Of a stretch of DNA of 64,000 bases, positions 35,056-46,599 are shown one piece after another. Below the pieces are notes generated by a model. It saw nothing but the letters and a program-made list of their open reading frames with translations. It made no database searches and had not been told where the DNA came from. The position numbers and the translations under genes are program-made. The stretch's first letter is position 1, and each line of letters begins with the position of its first letter. This DNA is from Sphagnum compactum. Its lineage: Eukaryota; Bryophyta; Sphagnopsida; Sphagnales. The DNA is taken from positions 9,920,001 to 9,984,000 of the forward strand of contig OZ234501.1 of the NCBI GenBank assembly GCA_965153455.1. Direction: 5' to 3'.

Positions 35056-35138
35056 GTTGATTCACACACATTGCTTCTAGCCCTTCCACAAGGGGCACAA
35101 CAGTTTGTAAGTCCCTTGTGCCCAGGGCTCAATCTTAC

Positions 35139-35393
35139 CTTCCAATTAGGACATTGTGACACTTGGCAAGAACTCCACTGTCTTGTGTGCCCACATTGTC
35201 CAACAATCCATGTGCATTCTGAACTTCCAACACCATGTTTACATGCCTGCTTATTGCACCTTGCAAAGTCACCACCATGCTTGCCACTTTGTATTGTTGC
35301 CAATGTGTTCTTTTGTAGCCCAGTGGCATTCACCATATCGACTTGTGGTGGGGTTTCAACCCGAGCTTTCTTTGATGTTGCCTTCTTTTCTCA
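35139..35393 (-). CDS. CACTA ORF1 exon with Cys/His cluster
   Basis: One open minus-strand frame begins KKATSKKARVETPPQVD and continues FARCNKQACKHGVGSSEC, WIVGQCGHTRQWSSC and VSQCPNWK. It ends at a strong donor, AAG|GTAAGATTG (donor bases 35131-35138). The regularly spaced Cys and His residues suggest a small zinc-binding region. Its position between the N-terminal and Transposase_24 exons, on the same strand, supports membership of the transposase gene. Confidence 0.5.
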
Positions 35394-35399
35394 AGCACA

Positions 35400-38160
35400 C
35401 ACACAACACGTTATACATAGGGAATGGGTAGAAGCTAGCAAAACATACAGTCTGGTCATATATTGTCAACATGAGACATGTAAATCCAAAACAAACAGAG
35501 ATTCGTATGGCAAACTTATCAATCATGAACAACCCTAATCACACAAATAGGGCTATATATCAAAGGCATGCATATAAAGACTGATGACATTGAAGACAAC
35601 CAACAAAGTTTATGGTAAGAAATTCAGAAATCACCTTCCCATGAGGTATAACCTTATAGAAAAAATCCAATTTTCTTTTGTATCCAGCCCAAAGTTCTAT
35701 GGAAAGAACATATGGATCACTAAGGTAATCCAGTGATGAATCATGACATATAGGATCTTTCTATAGAAGAAGGGCACAAGAAGAGATAATGGAGCACAAC
35801 CAACAGCAAGGGATTGACTTTGGACTTCCGAACCTTTTGGGATGCACAACAGAAAGTTTAAGACCTTCTTAGGACCTTTTCTCCATAACATAGGACTGGT
35901 TTTACAAACTTGGCTACACAACCTTCTTTCTAAGTCATAGGATCTGGAAAACACAGAATGAAGGACAATCATCCATTTCTTCCTATTGTTGTGGCAGCAA
36001 GATTGAACCTTTGACGTTCAATTTTCCCATTTGAATCCATAAATCTCCCATAATTTTTTCATTAGCAAAGATACTAAAGGAACAAAAAACTTCTTTGACT
36101 TAGGCACATACGAAGAGTTTTAAATCAAAAACAGAATTGGTGAGCTTTTCCAATATTTGGGCTTCTCTTACATGCTCTTAGGATCTTGCAAAGACTGAGC
36201 TACAGGTTTGACTATCATATAGCACTTAACTGGAACCAGTGTTATGGATTACATAGATGACACCTCTATATGAAACAGAACAAATTTTGGCAACAAGTTT
36301 GAGGTGCTTTTGCCTTAACCTTCTAAGCCTGTTGAGAGACTTTAATTACAAATTACAGAAGTGAGCCTGATCAGCAAATTCCTGAAAGAAAACCACTTCA
36401 TATTTGCATTACTGAAATCATGGAGATTTATAAGATTATTTCTGGACATGAAAGAAAACCTGATACCAAAAAAATAGTCTAATGAACAAAAAGGGCACAA
36501 TTCTAGATCTTAACTGAAAGCTTGAAGACACTCTGGATAAAGGCAATAATTTCCAAGAATAGTGATAGACTTTGCAAGCTCTGAATTTAAAGAAACTATT
36601 TCCAGCTCAAGCAAAAATCTCCAATCTTGATGAAGGAAATCAAGAAATCCCCCATTTTGCAGGAGGACTGCTCACAAACAATAAGGAATCCTAAAAACCT
36701 AATTTTGCTTGACTCTGAGATTACAGACAAACTAATACTCTACCTTCTCCCTAAAAGGCCCATTAAAGGTTGGAAAACTTAACACCAGAGAGGAACAATA
36801 TAAATAACAATAACTTAATTCCCCATCAACAAGATCCAAGAATACTTTCAAAGACTACAGACAGGCACTCCAGCATGGTACAGTACACAAGAGAACTTCC
36901 ATGTGATAGGAGTGCCATAAGATACTAGAGAATTGAAACATGACAACAGACAAATCAAACAAAAAAACCAAGAACATTCCCAACACTTAAGACGTGCTTA
37001 GCTACAGAATGGAGCTAAGGTACACAACCTATAACAAATATTATCAAGACATGCATCATATACCTCTTTGGCAATTTATATATATAAAACTTGCTCTGGC
37101 AGGCAGGTGATCAGAGGTGGTGGTGATGTAAGGGCCTGAGTACAGGAAAAAGGGTGGGTGAATGCAAAGTGTGAAAGGCGGGACTGCTGCGATTGGAACC
37201 ATGTGCTCTAGTATTACAAATCCTCCACCCAAACTTCAAACAATGGCTGCACATTTCTGACTTGATTTTTCTAAACTCTCAAGCCCCAAGAAACACTCAC
37301 AATCTCTGCAGTACATGCATTATCTTAAAAGCTTTCTCCAATTTTTTTCAATGTCTCTTTCTCATCCAAGTTCTTGTCTCTTGATCTCTCCCATGTGTGA
37401 CTATTTTGGAAAACTTGGTCCCCTGAAACTAGGTGACTTTGTGCTGTAACATGTAAACCCACAAGACAATACCAGATGTTCTACAAGTGGCTATCTCTAA
37501 TGTGATGTTTAAGAGCCAGTAAGCACATATCAGTTCTCCTGTAACAAACGGGGCATTTGGACGAGTAAGACAAGCACCCAATCCCTAAAGAAAAAAGTGA
37601 TTTGCAAACTCATCAGGGAAACAATTCTAGTTTGGTAATTATATTTCTTCACATTCTTCAAGCACAAAAGCTCACAGAGCATCACATCTCTTTACATTGT
37701 GGCTTGTGTAGTTGGAAGACAATATTAACAATAATACATCTACAGTAATCAGATGCAATGTCACTGCTTCTTGAGGAATCTTGGAAGGGGAAAAAATGCA
37801 GCATTCAGTTTAGATATGATGTCAGAAGAGAAAGAAGAGAAGAAAGTTCTGTTTGTCTCTGTTTGTGTTATATCAAAGATGATGGTGAATGCAAAACAGG
37901 TGTGTACCAAGTCCACAGATGATAAGGAAGAGAGTGGTTGATATGATCACTAGTAAAACAATCCATCTGTCAAAAACCAACCAGAAAAAGAATTTCTGAA
38001 AATCTTTAAGGAATCTATAAGGAAACAATACACTACTGCAGCAAAAACATGACATTTGGAAGATTGGATTGTTGGAAAAAGAAAAAATTCACACATGAGA
38101 TTGCAACAAAAAACACAAAATCACACACACCAGACTTTCAAGAATTCTTTCTTTAAACCC
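35400..38160. other. CACTA interior: intron-like DNA without recognised exons
   Basis: The composition changes to gene-like intron sequence with few repeats. A block at 36560-36720 (AGCTCAAGCAAA…CCAATCTTGATGA…GGAGGACTGCTC) is a diverged direct copy of 33370-33510. A frame at 37745-37905 ending AAACAG|GTGTGT could be a small captured exon; I cannot name it. Confidence 0.4.
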
Positions 38161-38199
38161 TCAAAAACAATATTTGAAAATGGGGGGGGAGAGGTACAT

Positions 38200-38526
38200 T
38201 ACATTTGGGGTGGGGGTCCGTTTGCTAGGTGCCTTATTCTGTTCCTTCATAACTGAAGATGTAACTGGCAGCTCAGAACCTTCTGACTCCTCTCCTTTTG
38301 AGTTGTAGTCGCTGCTATTAGAAGTGTCATGTTCACTAGATGCTGCTGATGTCGACGACCCTTCCTCTTCCACCACATGACGATGTGGTTTTCTAACATT
38401 CCTAGTGGTCCTCCTCTTGCTTTGGTGTCCAAGTGTTCTCCCATCCACCACATTTTGGGTGGACTTCTTATTTATCTTCTTCCTCCCTTGCATGGTTGCT
38501 GAGTCATGAAGTGACGACTGCCAAGT
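38200..38526 (-). CDS. CACTA ORF1 exon, basic/acidic N-terminal region
   Basis: After an acceptor TTGGCAG|TCGTC the frame reads MQGRKKINKKSTQNVVDG, HQSKRRTTRNVRKPHRHVV, then an acidic Ser-rich stretch EEEGSSTSAASSEHDTSNSS. This disordered basic-then-acidic layout is usual ahead of Transposase_24 domains. The junction with the next exon upstream does not keep the frame with the splice sites I chose, so either a site is misassigned or the gene is damaged. Confidence 0.45.
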
Positions 38527-38938
38527 GACCGAGTGTTTCCAAAATACAGCAAAGGAGTAATTAATTTGGACTAAGACTGTCTCAATAAGCACATGACCAC
38601 TAACATACTTAATTTTAAGCTATGCATGTAATAAAAGATCACCAGAAACCCTATTTCATGGTAGCACTGAACACATCGATTTCAAACCCTAAACCCTAAC
38701 CCCATGAAAAATTTAGAATACCATGGAATTTGGAGAGTAGCTACAACCTAACACTAGAACAAAGATTATTGAAGCGTGTTCAAACTATTTGGTAGGTGTA
38801 TACACAAAACTCACGCACATAGTCGGACTTCCAAACTCTTTCATACAGTGCAGGCAATGGAGATTGCACGATCCATTACTGAATTTTATATGGGCCTCTC
38901 CATTTATGCATGTGAAGACAAGTCTAAGAAGAACTCAC

Positions 38939-39117
38939 AATTCTTGGGCGCTTCCTTCAACTTCTGCAAGTCGTTGTTTGAGTTGAGCAATGCGCATGTT
39001 ACGTGCTAAAATGTAGGGGTTGGTCGTTGTTTCTTCGGGATCAACATCCACTGTTCCTTCATCGTGACCCACTGTACCATTAGCATCACTGATGACTGCA
39101 TTTTCGTCATGCTCCAT
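38939..39117 (-). CDS. CACTA ORF1 first coding exon (candidate)
   Basis: An ATG at 39117 (context CAGATGG) opens MEHDENAVISDANGTVGHDE, DPEETTTNPYILARNMRIAQ and LKQRLAEVEG. The frame closes at a donor AATT|GTGAGT (donor bases 38931-38938). The NPYxLARxxRIAxLKxRLAE pattern matches the N-termini of plant Transposase_24 ORFs. About 420 bp upstream of the next exon on the same strand. Confidence 0.5.
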
Positions 39118-40164
39118 CTGTACCTTACTCAAACAACTAGCCTTATGTTGGTCTTGCCTTAGAAATGCTAATTGTTATGGTATGCCACAAGCCTCCCCAA
39201 TGCTTCTACTCTTCCAAGTCTAGAAAAGTTGGTTTTTAGGGAAAGCCTAACAACCTTTGCAGTTTGAACTTGAACATGTTGAGCCCACACACAGGCATTT
39301 AGTAGCTGCAAATTCCCTAGTATAGTACAAACCCTCATTTATTCTGGGGTACCTTTTAGATAGTTGCAACCAATTTCATTTCTTTACAAGGGTGTGAATA
39401 GGAGCCTAACAAGGAGCATATTTTGCACATTAGGCTGATACTTCTGATTTTTCAGTCTGCACATCTACTTGGTCCAGGTAAAGTTCATGCAGTTTGTAGC
39501 AAAATTTAGCACGTATCAGTATATGAAATGTGTGAGTTTAGGGCTAACAATGATTTCATGATGTTCAAACATAATGCTAACATTTGTTGTGCATGGGGTA
39601 GTGTCCAAAATAGATGTTGTGCATTGGAGGTATGATCTCCAATGTGCAGATTTGTCTAGTTCAAAAAATATAGCTCAGAAATCACTTCAATGTTCAAAAT
39701 CAATACTTGGCAAGTAAATTGGAGGTGGCATATGCATTGGCGCTTTGTCAAAAGAAAAAAATGGTTGGACAGTAAACAATGGTCAAGTTGTAAAATCACA
39801 ATTTTTTTAATTACCATTGGTTAGCCAAAATAGGCCAAAATAATATAATGCACATGTTGTAATTTGTAAGATATTCTGACTAGATGAAGTGGTTCTGCCT
39901 TCTGCTTCTCTAGGTTTGTTTTCTTTCGGCTGGAGTAAACAGAAAGGGCAGAGGGCAAGCCCCTACCTATCAGTACACATCATACCACCCTCCTCAACTT
40001 AAAACAGCCAAGAAGCATTTCAATCTTTCAATATGGCTTGGTTGTCAGTCACCACCTAACATCACCTCATTCAGCTAATGCAAGGACCATTGCATCATGA
40101 CAAGAAAGTAGCAAGAATCCCTCCATATGTAGAATTTAAGTCAACCTGAAAAGAATTGAAACAT

Positions 40165-40576
40165 CCTACCACTAGGACCTTCTTGGCATCTCTATTAAGC
40201 AGCAGTAGCGGTGAATCCCCATTCTATCCAATCTTCAACAGCACAAGTGACTTCCTAACTGCTTCACGGGCTAATGATCTATGTGCTTGTGCATACTTTA
40301 ATGACAAGGTTAAGCAATTGTGGACCAGTGTTGGGCATAAGTACAAACTATTGCAATTTCTTGAATTCATGAATCATGAGGGCAAGTGATTACTTGCTGG
40401 CCGATAAATGATTTAAGCCCCTTGTTGGCATAAGGGTCATCAAAGAGACCTGTTTCAAATTTGACCTGAAGAATTCTGGCAACAACATCATCACTCCGTG
40501 ACATTGGGATGTTCCCGCTTTTGACCTCATATGTCAAGTTGCTGATGAATTGTTCATACATATAGGGCACCATTAC
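40165..40576 (-). pseudogene. Captured GH3 beta-glucosidase/glucan exohydrolase fragment (two exons and intron)
   Basis: Exon A (40576-40394, 183 nt) has intact splice edges, TTGCAG|GTAATG and CAGCAA|GTAATC. It encodes VMVPYMYEQFISNLTYEVKS, then NIPMSRSDDVVARILQVKFE and TGLFDDPYANKGLKSFIGQQ. This is the segment of plant family-3 glucan exohydrolases that precedes the linker to the C-terminal domain. Exon B (about 40286-40165) continues with HRSLAREAVRKSLVLLKIG, an in-frame TAG, then GDSPLLLLNRDAKKVLVVG, the expected next exon. Its acceptor is degenerate. Similarity stops at about 40165. The parent hydrolyses beta-glucans in the cell wall; this piece is a dead passenger of the CACTA element. 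Confidence 0.9.
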
Positions 40577-40599
40577 CTGCAATCCACTAGAAATATCTA

Positions 40600-42350
40600 T
40601 TAAATACTGCAGAACAAGCACTTAGGTGCAACATCAACTTCAAATAGTGGATGGAACACAGTAGGAGTCTTGGGTTTGCTGCAAGCTTCATGGGACCAGC
40701 AAAACAGAAAACATAGCCACACACTAGTCTGGCAGCTGGGTCAGACCTCAGGCCCTTCTCAAGCCTTGCAAAACTACTCTACAACAATTCTATAAAGCAA
40801 GGGACATTACCTCAAAGCAGCAACCAACAATTGTCAAGGAAAATAAACTTTGCACAAACACAAACCTCTACTTTTCCCAGCTATCACCCAATTTCAAGGT
40901 ATGATAAACTTTCAACTTTCAACTAAAAGCATGCCTATTTCTCTTTGTTAAAACAGATATTGCTTGTGCCTTGTTGAAGGAAAGTTTGCAGTCTAAAAAT
41001 ACAGGGCCAGAACCAATCTCATCTCTGGACCTTGGACAAGTCGTCAAGATCACCAACTCTGTTGCACCCACCAAACATGCCACAGTACACATATAGAACA
41101 CACCAATGTCGATAGCAGAAGCAGCCAGGGTCTTTCTGAACGTAGCCACTCTGGCAACTTCTGTCACTCTCCCACTGTACATGGCCATGAATTACCCACT
41201 GAGCCCCTTTGCTTGCAGTATCAAATGGGTAACTAGATGATTCCACTGAAGCCAACAAAGTCTCATCATTTGCATCACTTGCAATATCCTATCAAGTCAC
41301 AAGGCATCACACCTGACTCATCTTTATGAGATTTGAAGAAAACTCCATAAGAATGATTCACAATTACAAGATGAGTCCAGTGATTACCTTTTGGGTGCTA
41401 CTCACAAAGTATGAGATCATGAACGGAAATCACTCCTGACTCACTACTTCTACCCTACAGTCACAATGGTAGGAGCTTTTGCAGCCTAGAAGGAGAATGA
41501 ACCTCAAAGGAAAAATATCCTATTCTGCCCACAAGATACAGACACCCAAGCTAGGGACTCAGATCCTTTTAGACTGCGCTGCTCTAAGGAATAGCTGCTA
41601 GGTATGTTGCAAGCTAAGATGTCCAAAAAGGTTTCACAAATCTGCAGTGCCACTAAGGGCAAAATCTTGGGTACATTTGACTTCAATTGGTTTAACTCCT
41701 TCAACAATCAATATCACAGAAAATTCTACAATCCATACAGGCCACAACAGGTTAATACTAACATATCTGGGAAGGATAGAACTGGTTCTATCTTGAACCT
41801 TTGGAATGCTTCATGGGACCTAATTGCTAAAACAATAGGCTGCTTGTCTTTAGGATAGTGGGTTCAAAATTCCCTTTGTACTGGAGGAACATCTCTAACC
41901 CTTCAAGTACAACAAGGTTTGTTGGCCCATGTCCAACAACCCAACAACCCAACAATCTGTGAGTTATGATAGAAGACTTACTTAGAAAGGTTGTGACACA
42001 GAGCTTTAGTACCGGTTCCATCAACAACCTTTAAAACTACAAGAACTACCTTTGTTGTGGTTAGAGAGTGCTGCCAACTGTGACTTGGACTTCCATCATT
42101 GCTGCCTAACCTTTTGTCTGAACTTGACTGTGCTTCAATTGAAAAATTCTGACCTAATACCCTACCAACACCAAGCAACCTGCACCAAAGAAAGCAACAG
42201 AAATTCAAGGAAAACACTTAGAGTCATTCACAAAGAATCAGAATATCACTTTCATTTAAAAATTTATGGCAATGGCTAATATATAATGTTCAAAAACTTT
42301 AGACGCACCTAAGTAGTTTAGCCTTCAAAAACTAGATGACATGTCTATAT
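40600..42350. other. CACTA interior, possible further captured sequence
   Basis: Minus-strand stretches such as NFSIEAQSSSDKRLGSNDGS (about 42150-42050, bounded by TCAG| and AAAG|GTAGTT) and SDANDETLLASVESSSYPFD (about 41285-41215) look exon-like in composition and splice edges. I recognise neither. Confidence 0.25.
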
Positions 42351-43402
42351 AATGCAAGCCCATTCTATAAAATTGTGACTATTAGTTATCAACCAGATAT
42401 TTATATGTCAACCAGTTGTGTAGCAAATTGGGTGTCAAGAACCTCAGTTATTTGTGTCTCAAGCTTCAACAACTACATTTCAGCTACTTGATTGTCATGG
42501 TGTTCATTATGTACCATAAGAGTGCCAACTGTATCCCACATGTCAATAGGTTGAGCGAAAACCTTTGCACACTCGTTAAGCAGCTTTGTATCAAAAATTA
42601 GAAAGTTAAAAAAATCATGGCTGTCAACTTCAATGCCAAGTTTGTCAACCATATATTGTGTCAGCCAGATCCTGACCATCAAGTAGTTATGTGTCCATGA
42701 TTTGCACGTCCAGCACCTGACTGTTGGATAGGGGACCATGACCATTTTGATTACCTTCTTGGTCACTGGGTTTGCATGTATGTACAAATCTCGCTGGTCG
42801 TTTTACAATGCTGTGAGCCATACCGACACAACCATGTGCGGTAGTCTCAATTTTTTAGAATTACATCAGGGTTATTTGAGTGGGGTAAGGTTATTAAGGG
42901 CTTTTAGCGACTTCATTGGGAGTGATGAATGCCCTGGGTGCATAGGGGGTTTGTTTTCTTTTCTGAAATGCGTTATTGGTGATTAAGAAGTTGGATTACT
43001 TCTTTTCTTCAACGAAGGCTTATAACCATAGTTTTAGAAACTCTGTTGCGTAATTAGGGGTGAGAAATCTCTAGAGGGTTGGGGGTAGAAGAAGACACCA
43101 AAACTAGCGGTGTTCAACACAACATTAGTTTGGTTATGGTATTTAGGGAGTAGCAAGCATGTTAGAAATTCTCGAAGCAATTGAAGGGGGTGTTAATGAA
43201 AGGTCTAATAGAGATAGAACAATCTTCAAGCCGTTGAACATAAGGTTAATTCGAGGCAACTCAACGATTAAACAAATAGTATGATAGTGTGCCAATGGCA
43301 ACAGGAATCTAATGATAACTGAAACATTTATTTAGAATAAGGTTAAACTCAGCAAGGAGCTGCAAATACATTTAAAATTCTGGGCTATGCCATACTAATA
43401 GT

Positions 43403-43825
43403 TCATAGTTGCAAGAAATCTAGGATGCGTCGGATGGTGCGAACTAGGTAGTCCGCCTTGCTATTAGGAGACAGGTGACGAATCGGACCGCGCAACCAAC
43501 GATAGTGTCCAACGCCTGGAACCGAAGACCATGCAAAGATAGAAGTATCTTTAGTTTCGTAACAACCTTCACAAACGGTCTCGGGTTCATCACCAGAAGC
43601 GGGGTCGACTTGCAACAAGATCACCAAGGTGCGAGAGTTCGGAGAGATACGATAGTACCAGGCTCGAGGGGGTTCAACTTCAAGACGAGCACGCACTTCT
43701 CGAGCTTCAGATTCTTCGTTACGAGGATGCTATGTCAGGGTAAGATCTAGAGATGAATCCAGAGGCGATTCTTCATTCGCTTGTGTGGCTTGTGGCCCGT
43801 AAGATGTGACCGTGCGCGACGCCAT
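43403..43825 (-). pseudogene. Unknown 140-residue ORF with one internal stop
   Basis: A minus-strand ATG at 43825 opens MASRTVTSYGPQATQANEES. The frame meets one TAG at codon 32 (43732-43730) and continues without a break through EVEPPRAWYYRISPNSRTL, VCEGCYETKDTSIFAWSSVP and YRWLRGPIRHLSPNSKADYL to a stop at 43403. GC content is higher than in the flanks. A TATAAAT lies 94 bp upstream and a CCAAT minisatellite further upstream, so it has the parts of a small transcription unit. No family is recognised. It could be a nested insertion or another captured gene. Confidence 0.45.
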
Positions 43826-43918
43826 AATTTCAAGGAGAGGAAAAAGGTCAGATCTTCAACCAAATCAAATCAACAATGAAGGTGCGAAGGACTTGATACA
43901 TTGAGGTGCATAGTCGCA

Positions 43919-43925
43919 ATTTATA
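43919..43925 (-). promoter_or_regulatory. TATA box candidate for the 43825-43403 ORF
   Basis: TATAAAT on the minus strand, 94 bp before the ATG at 43825; the spacing allows a short 5' leader. Confidence 0.45.
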
Positions 43926-44070
43926 GATCGAAGAAAAGGAAAGGAAGGCGTGAGTAATGACTTAAGGCCATGGTAAAGTAAAACCGTGAGGTCGACGGAA
44001 AAAAGAAATTTGAAGGTTTAAGTAAAGTTTGTTGGGGGGAAAATGGAAGAGGTGAAAAGGTGTTTCTCCT

Positions 44071-44175
44071 TTACCTTCCATTGGCCACCAAGCATGGAAC
44101 CTTCCATTGGCCACCAAACACGGAACCTTCCATTGGCCACTAAGCATGGAACCCTCCATTGGCCACCAAGCTTTG
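44071..44175 (-). repeat. 26-bp minisatellite carrying four CCAAT boxes
   Basis: Four units (GGCCAATGGAAGGTTCCATG on the minus strand) repeat with exact 26-bp spacing (ATTGG at 44080, 44106, 44132 and 44158). They lie 155-240 bp upstream of the TATAAAT at 43925. A TTTAAAAGG at about 44204 on the plus strand lies on the other side. Overlapping minus-strand frames at 43962-44267 are by-products. Confidence 0.8.
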
Positions 44176-44376
44176 AATCTACCTTCACCTCCCTTTTCCT
44201 TCTCTTTAAAAGGCGGACTCGGATGATTGGGGTCTCTCTTTTTGCCTCGGAGATAATTTTCATTCAATCTTGAATACTTGTTTCCACAAGCTTCATGAAG
44301 AGGAAAAGAATGGTTAGTCTTAGGAGAGGGGAGAAGAGATGTATCATTTTGTTCTTGGTTCCTTGGAACTGCGCAT

Positions 44377-45134
<758 letters not shown>

Positions 45135-45281
45135 ACATTCTGTAGTTGGCTGTAATAACATTTATGAGTAAGAAATTATGTATTGAGTGAAGTTGGGGTT
45201 CAGATAGAGCTTCACATTCTGAGATATTCTTTGGGTAAGATGTATGGTGATGGTGTTGTTTGAAAGTGACATTTTGTTCTA

Positions 45282-45361
45282 AGAAAGAAAGAACACCATT
45301 GTGAGAGAAGTCAGAGTGTCTAGACACTCTGACTTCACTCACAATGGTGTTCTTTCTTTCT
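45282..45361. repeat. 80-bp near-perfect palindrome, no spacer
   Basis: Arms 45282-45321 and 45322-45361 are complementary over all 40 positions except one pair (45306/45337). The centre is GTCTAGAC. It lies in the presumed 3' flank of the UBC fragment and before the RHM fragment. The lack of any loop makes a microRNA precursor unlikely. Confidence 0.9.
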
Positions 45362-45590
45362 GTCCACTTGTGCTTGTTATGGCTGAAACAGTGGAATCTG
45401 CCACTTGCAAGTAACGTGTTTTCAGGTATATATTTGACTGGCATTATGAATATACCACCACTTGTAACCCTTTCCAGGGTTTACATATTGTCTGGTTATG
45501 GTTGTTAAGGGGGACAATAACATGTGTTTTCATGTCTGGTTCCTGATGTGTGCTTTATTTGGGGATATGTCACTTTGTGTTTGATGGCAG

Positions 45591-45923
45591 GAGCGCACCA
45601 CATGGGAAGAGGGCTTGCGGAAGACATTGCAATGGTACACCAGCCACTCTAACTGGTGGGGGGATGTTTCTGGAGCACTAGTTCCCCATCTTCGTATGCT
45701 GTCCATATCTGGGGTTGAGAAACTGGTTGATCTTCAGAAAGGCCCTGAAGTTAAAGTTGAGGTTGAAACTGGGCCAAGTGTGTCAAAAGCAAACCTGTTA
45801 AATTGTTTTACACTCGGGTTGGAGTCTATGGATTGGGGTAATGAAACCATCCTGTCAATATTGAGAGTCGATGAATGCCAATATCTTATTCACATGTCTA
45901 CCCATCAGGACTATCAGGGCTGA
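45591..45923 (+). pseudogene. Captured RHM (UDP-rhamnose synthase) exon fragment
   Basis: After an acceptor GATGGCAG|GAGCGC the frame reads ERTTWEEGLRKTLQWYTSHS, then NWWGDVSGALVPHLRML. This is the end of the UDP-glucose 4,6-dehydratase domain of plant RHM proteins (usual NPDWWGDVSGALLPHPRML). The following VEKLVDLQKGPEVKVEVETG fits the variable linker to the epimerase/reductase half, which is missing. The frame stays open to a TGA at 45921-45923 but is not recognisable after about 45790. The parent enzyme makes UDP-L-rhamnose for pectin and flavonoid glycosides in the cytosol. Confidence 0.88.
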
Positions 45924-46339
45924 CTTTGGAACCAACTCATGCATTACATGGACTATAAGGTGTATATGTGCCATGAGACCCTCACTTGTACTGGATAATT
46001 GTTGGAATAAAATAGATTATTACCACATGTCAAACCCACATATTGTAATCTTGAGGGGATTAATTGGACCTTCTTGTTGAATACACATATACAATGTTTT
46101 GCTTCATCAAGTGATAAACTATTGTAAGTAAAATTGATATCTTCCATTGTCAATTGTCTTCTAAATGTTTGTGGAGCACGCTACTAAAAGTTGGGGATAA
46201 ATACACTATTTTAGGTGTGGCAAAATAGATTAGGTTATTTTTCACCTATATCCTAAACCTTATCAATGGGATTGTCATTTGTAGGCAACCCTAATCCTAG
46301 ACATGCCTACAAAAAATGTGTACCTAGCTTACCAAAAGA

Positions 46340-46575
46340 CCATAGTTGGCCTATTTTGGTTGCACATGCAACTATGAGTATATGCATATCAAATATATAC
46401 GATAGTATATCACAGAAATCATCCAAAGGTTGGGATGAAGGTGATCATAGTTGCACCATAGTTGCATACACACCCAAAAAGGGGGCAAAAATCCATTGCA
46501 GTTGCATAAAAAACCCTGCATAGTTGCATGCGACTGGCAGTTGCATCCCAGTTGCAAACATGGTGGTTGCATATG
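46340..46575. promoter_or_regulatory. Right subterminal repeat region (TGCAAC/GTTGCA)
   Basis: The same hexamer as at the left end recurs about a dozen times in 235 bp (for example CAGTTGCAT, TAGTTGCATGCGAC), supporting one element with matching ends. Confidence 0.7.
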
Positions 46576-46579
46576 ACAG

Positions 46580-46593
46580 AATTTCTAGTAGTG
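46580..46593 (-). repeat. CACTA right terminal inverted repeat
   Basis: Exact inverted copy of the left end, followed by the TTG target duplication at 46594-46596. Confidence 0.95.
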
Positions 46594-46599
46594 TTGGCA

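Noticed and set aside
41019-41258. Cys-rich 79-residue minus frame as a gene
   Set aside because: No family pattern, overlapping alternative frames, and location in presumed intron or captured non-coding DNA.
42473-42787. 104-residue minus frame inside the CACTA element
   Set aside because: No recognisable motif, low-information composition, and no splice edges fitting a neighbouring exon.
43962-44273. Overlapping frames on both strands with repeated WWPMEG-type peptides
   Set aside because: They are by-products of the 26-bp CCAAT minisatellite.
45282-45361. microRNA precursor interpretation of the palindrome
   Set aside because: There is no loop and the arms are nearly perfectly complementary, unlike plant microRNA foldbacks; treated as a structural palindrome.
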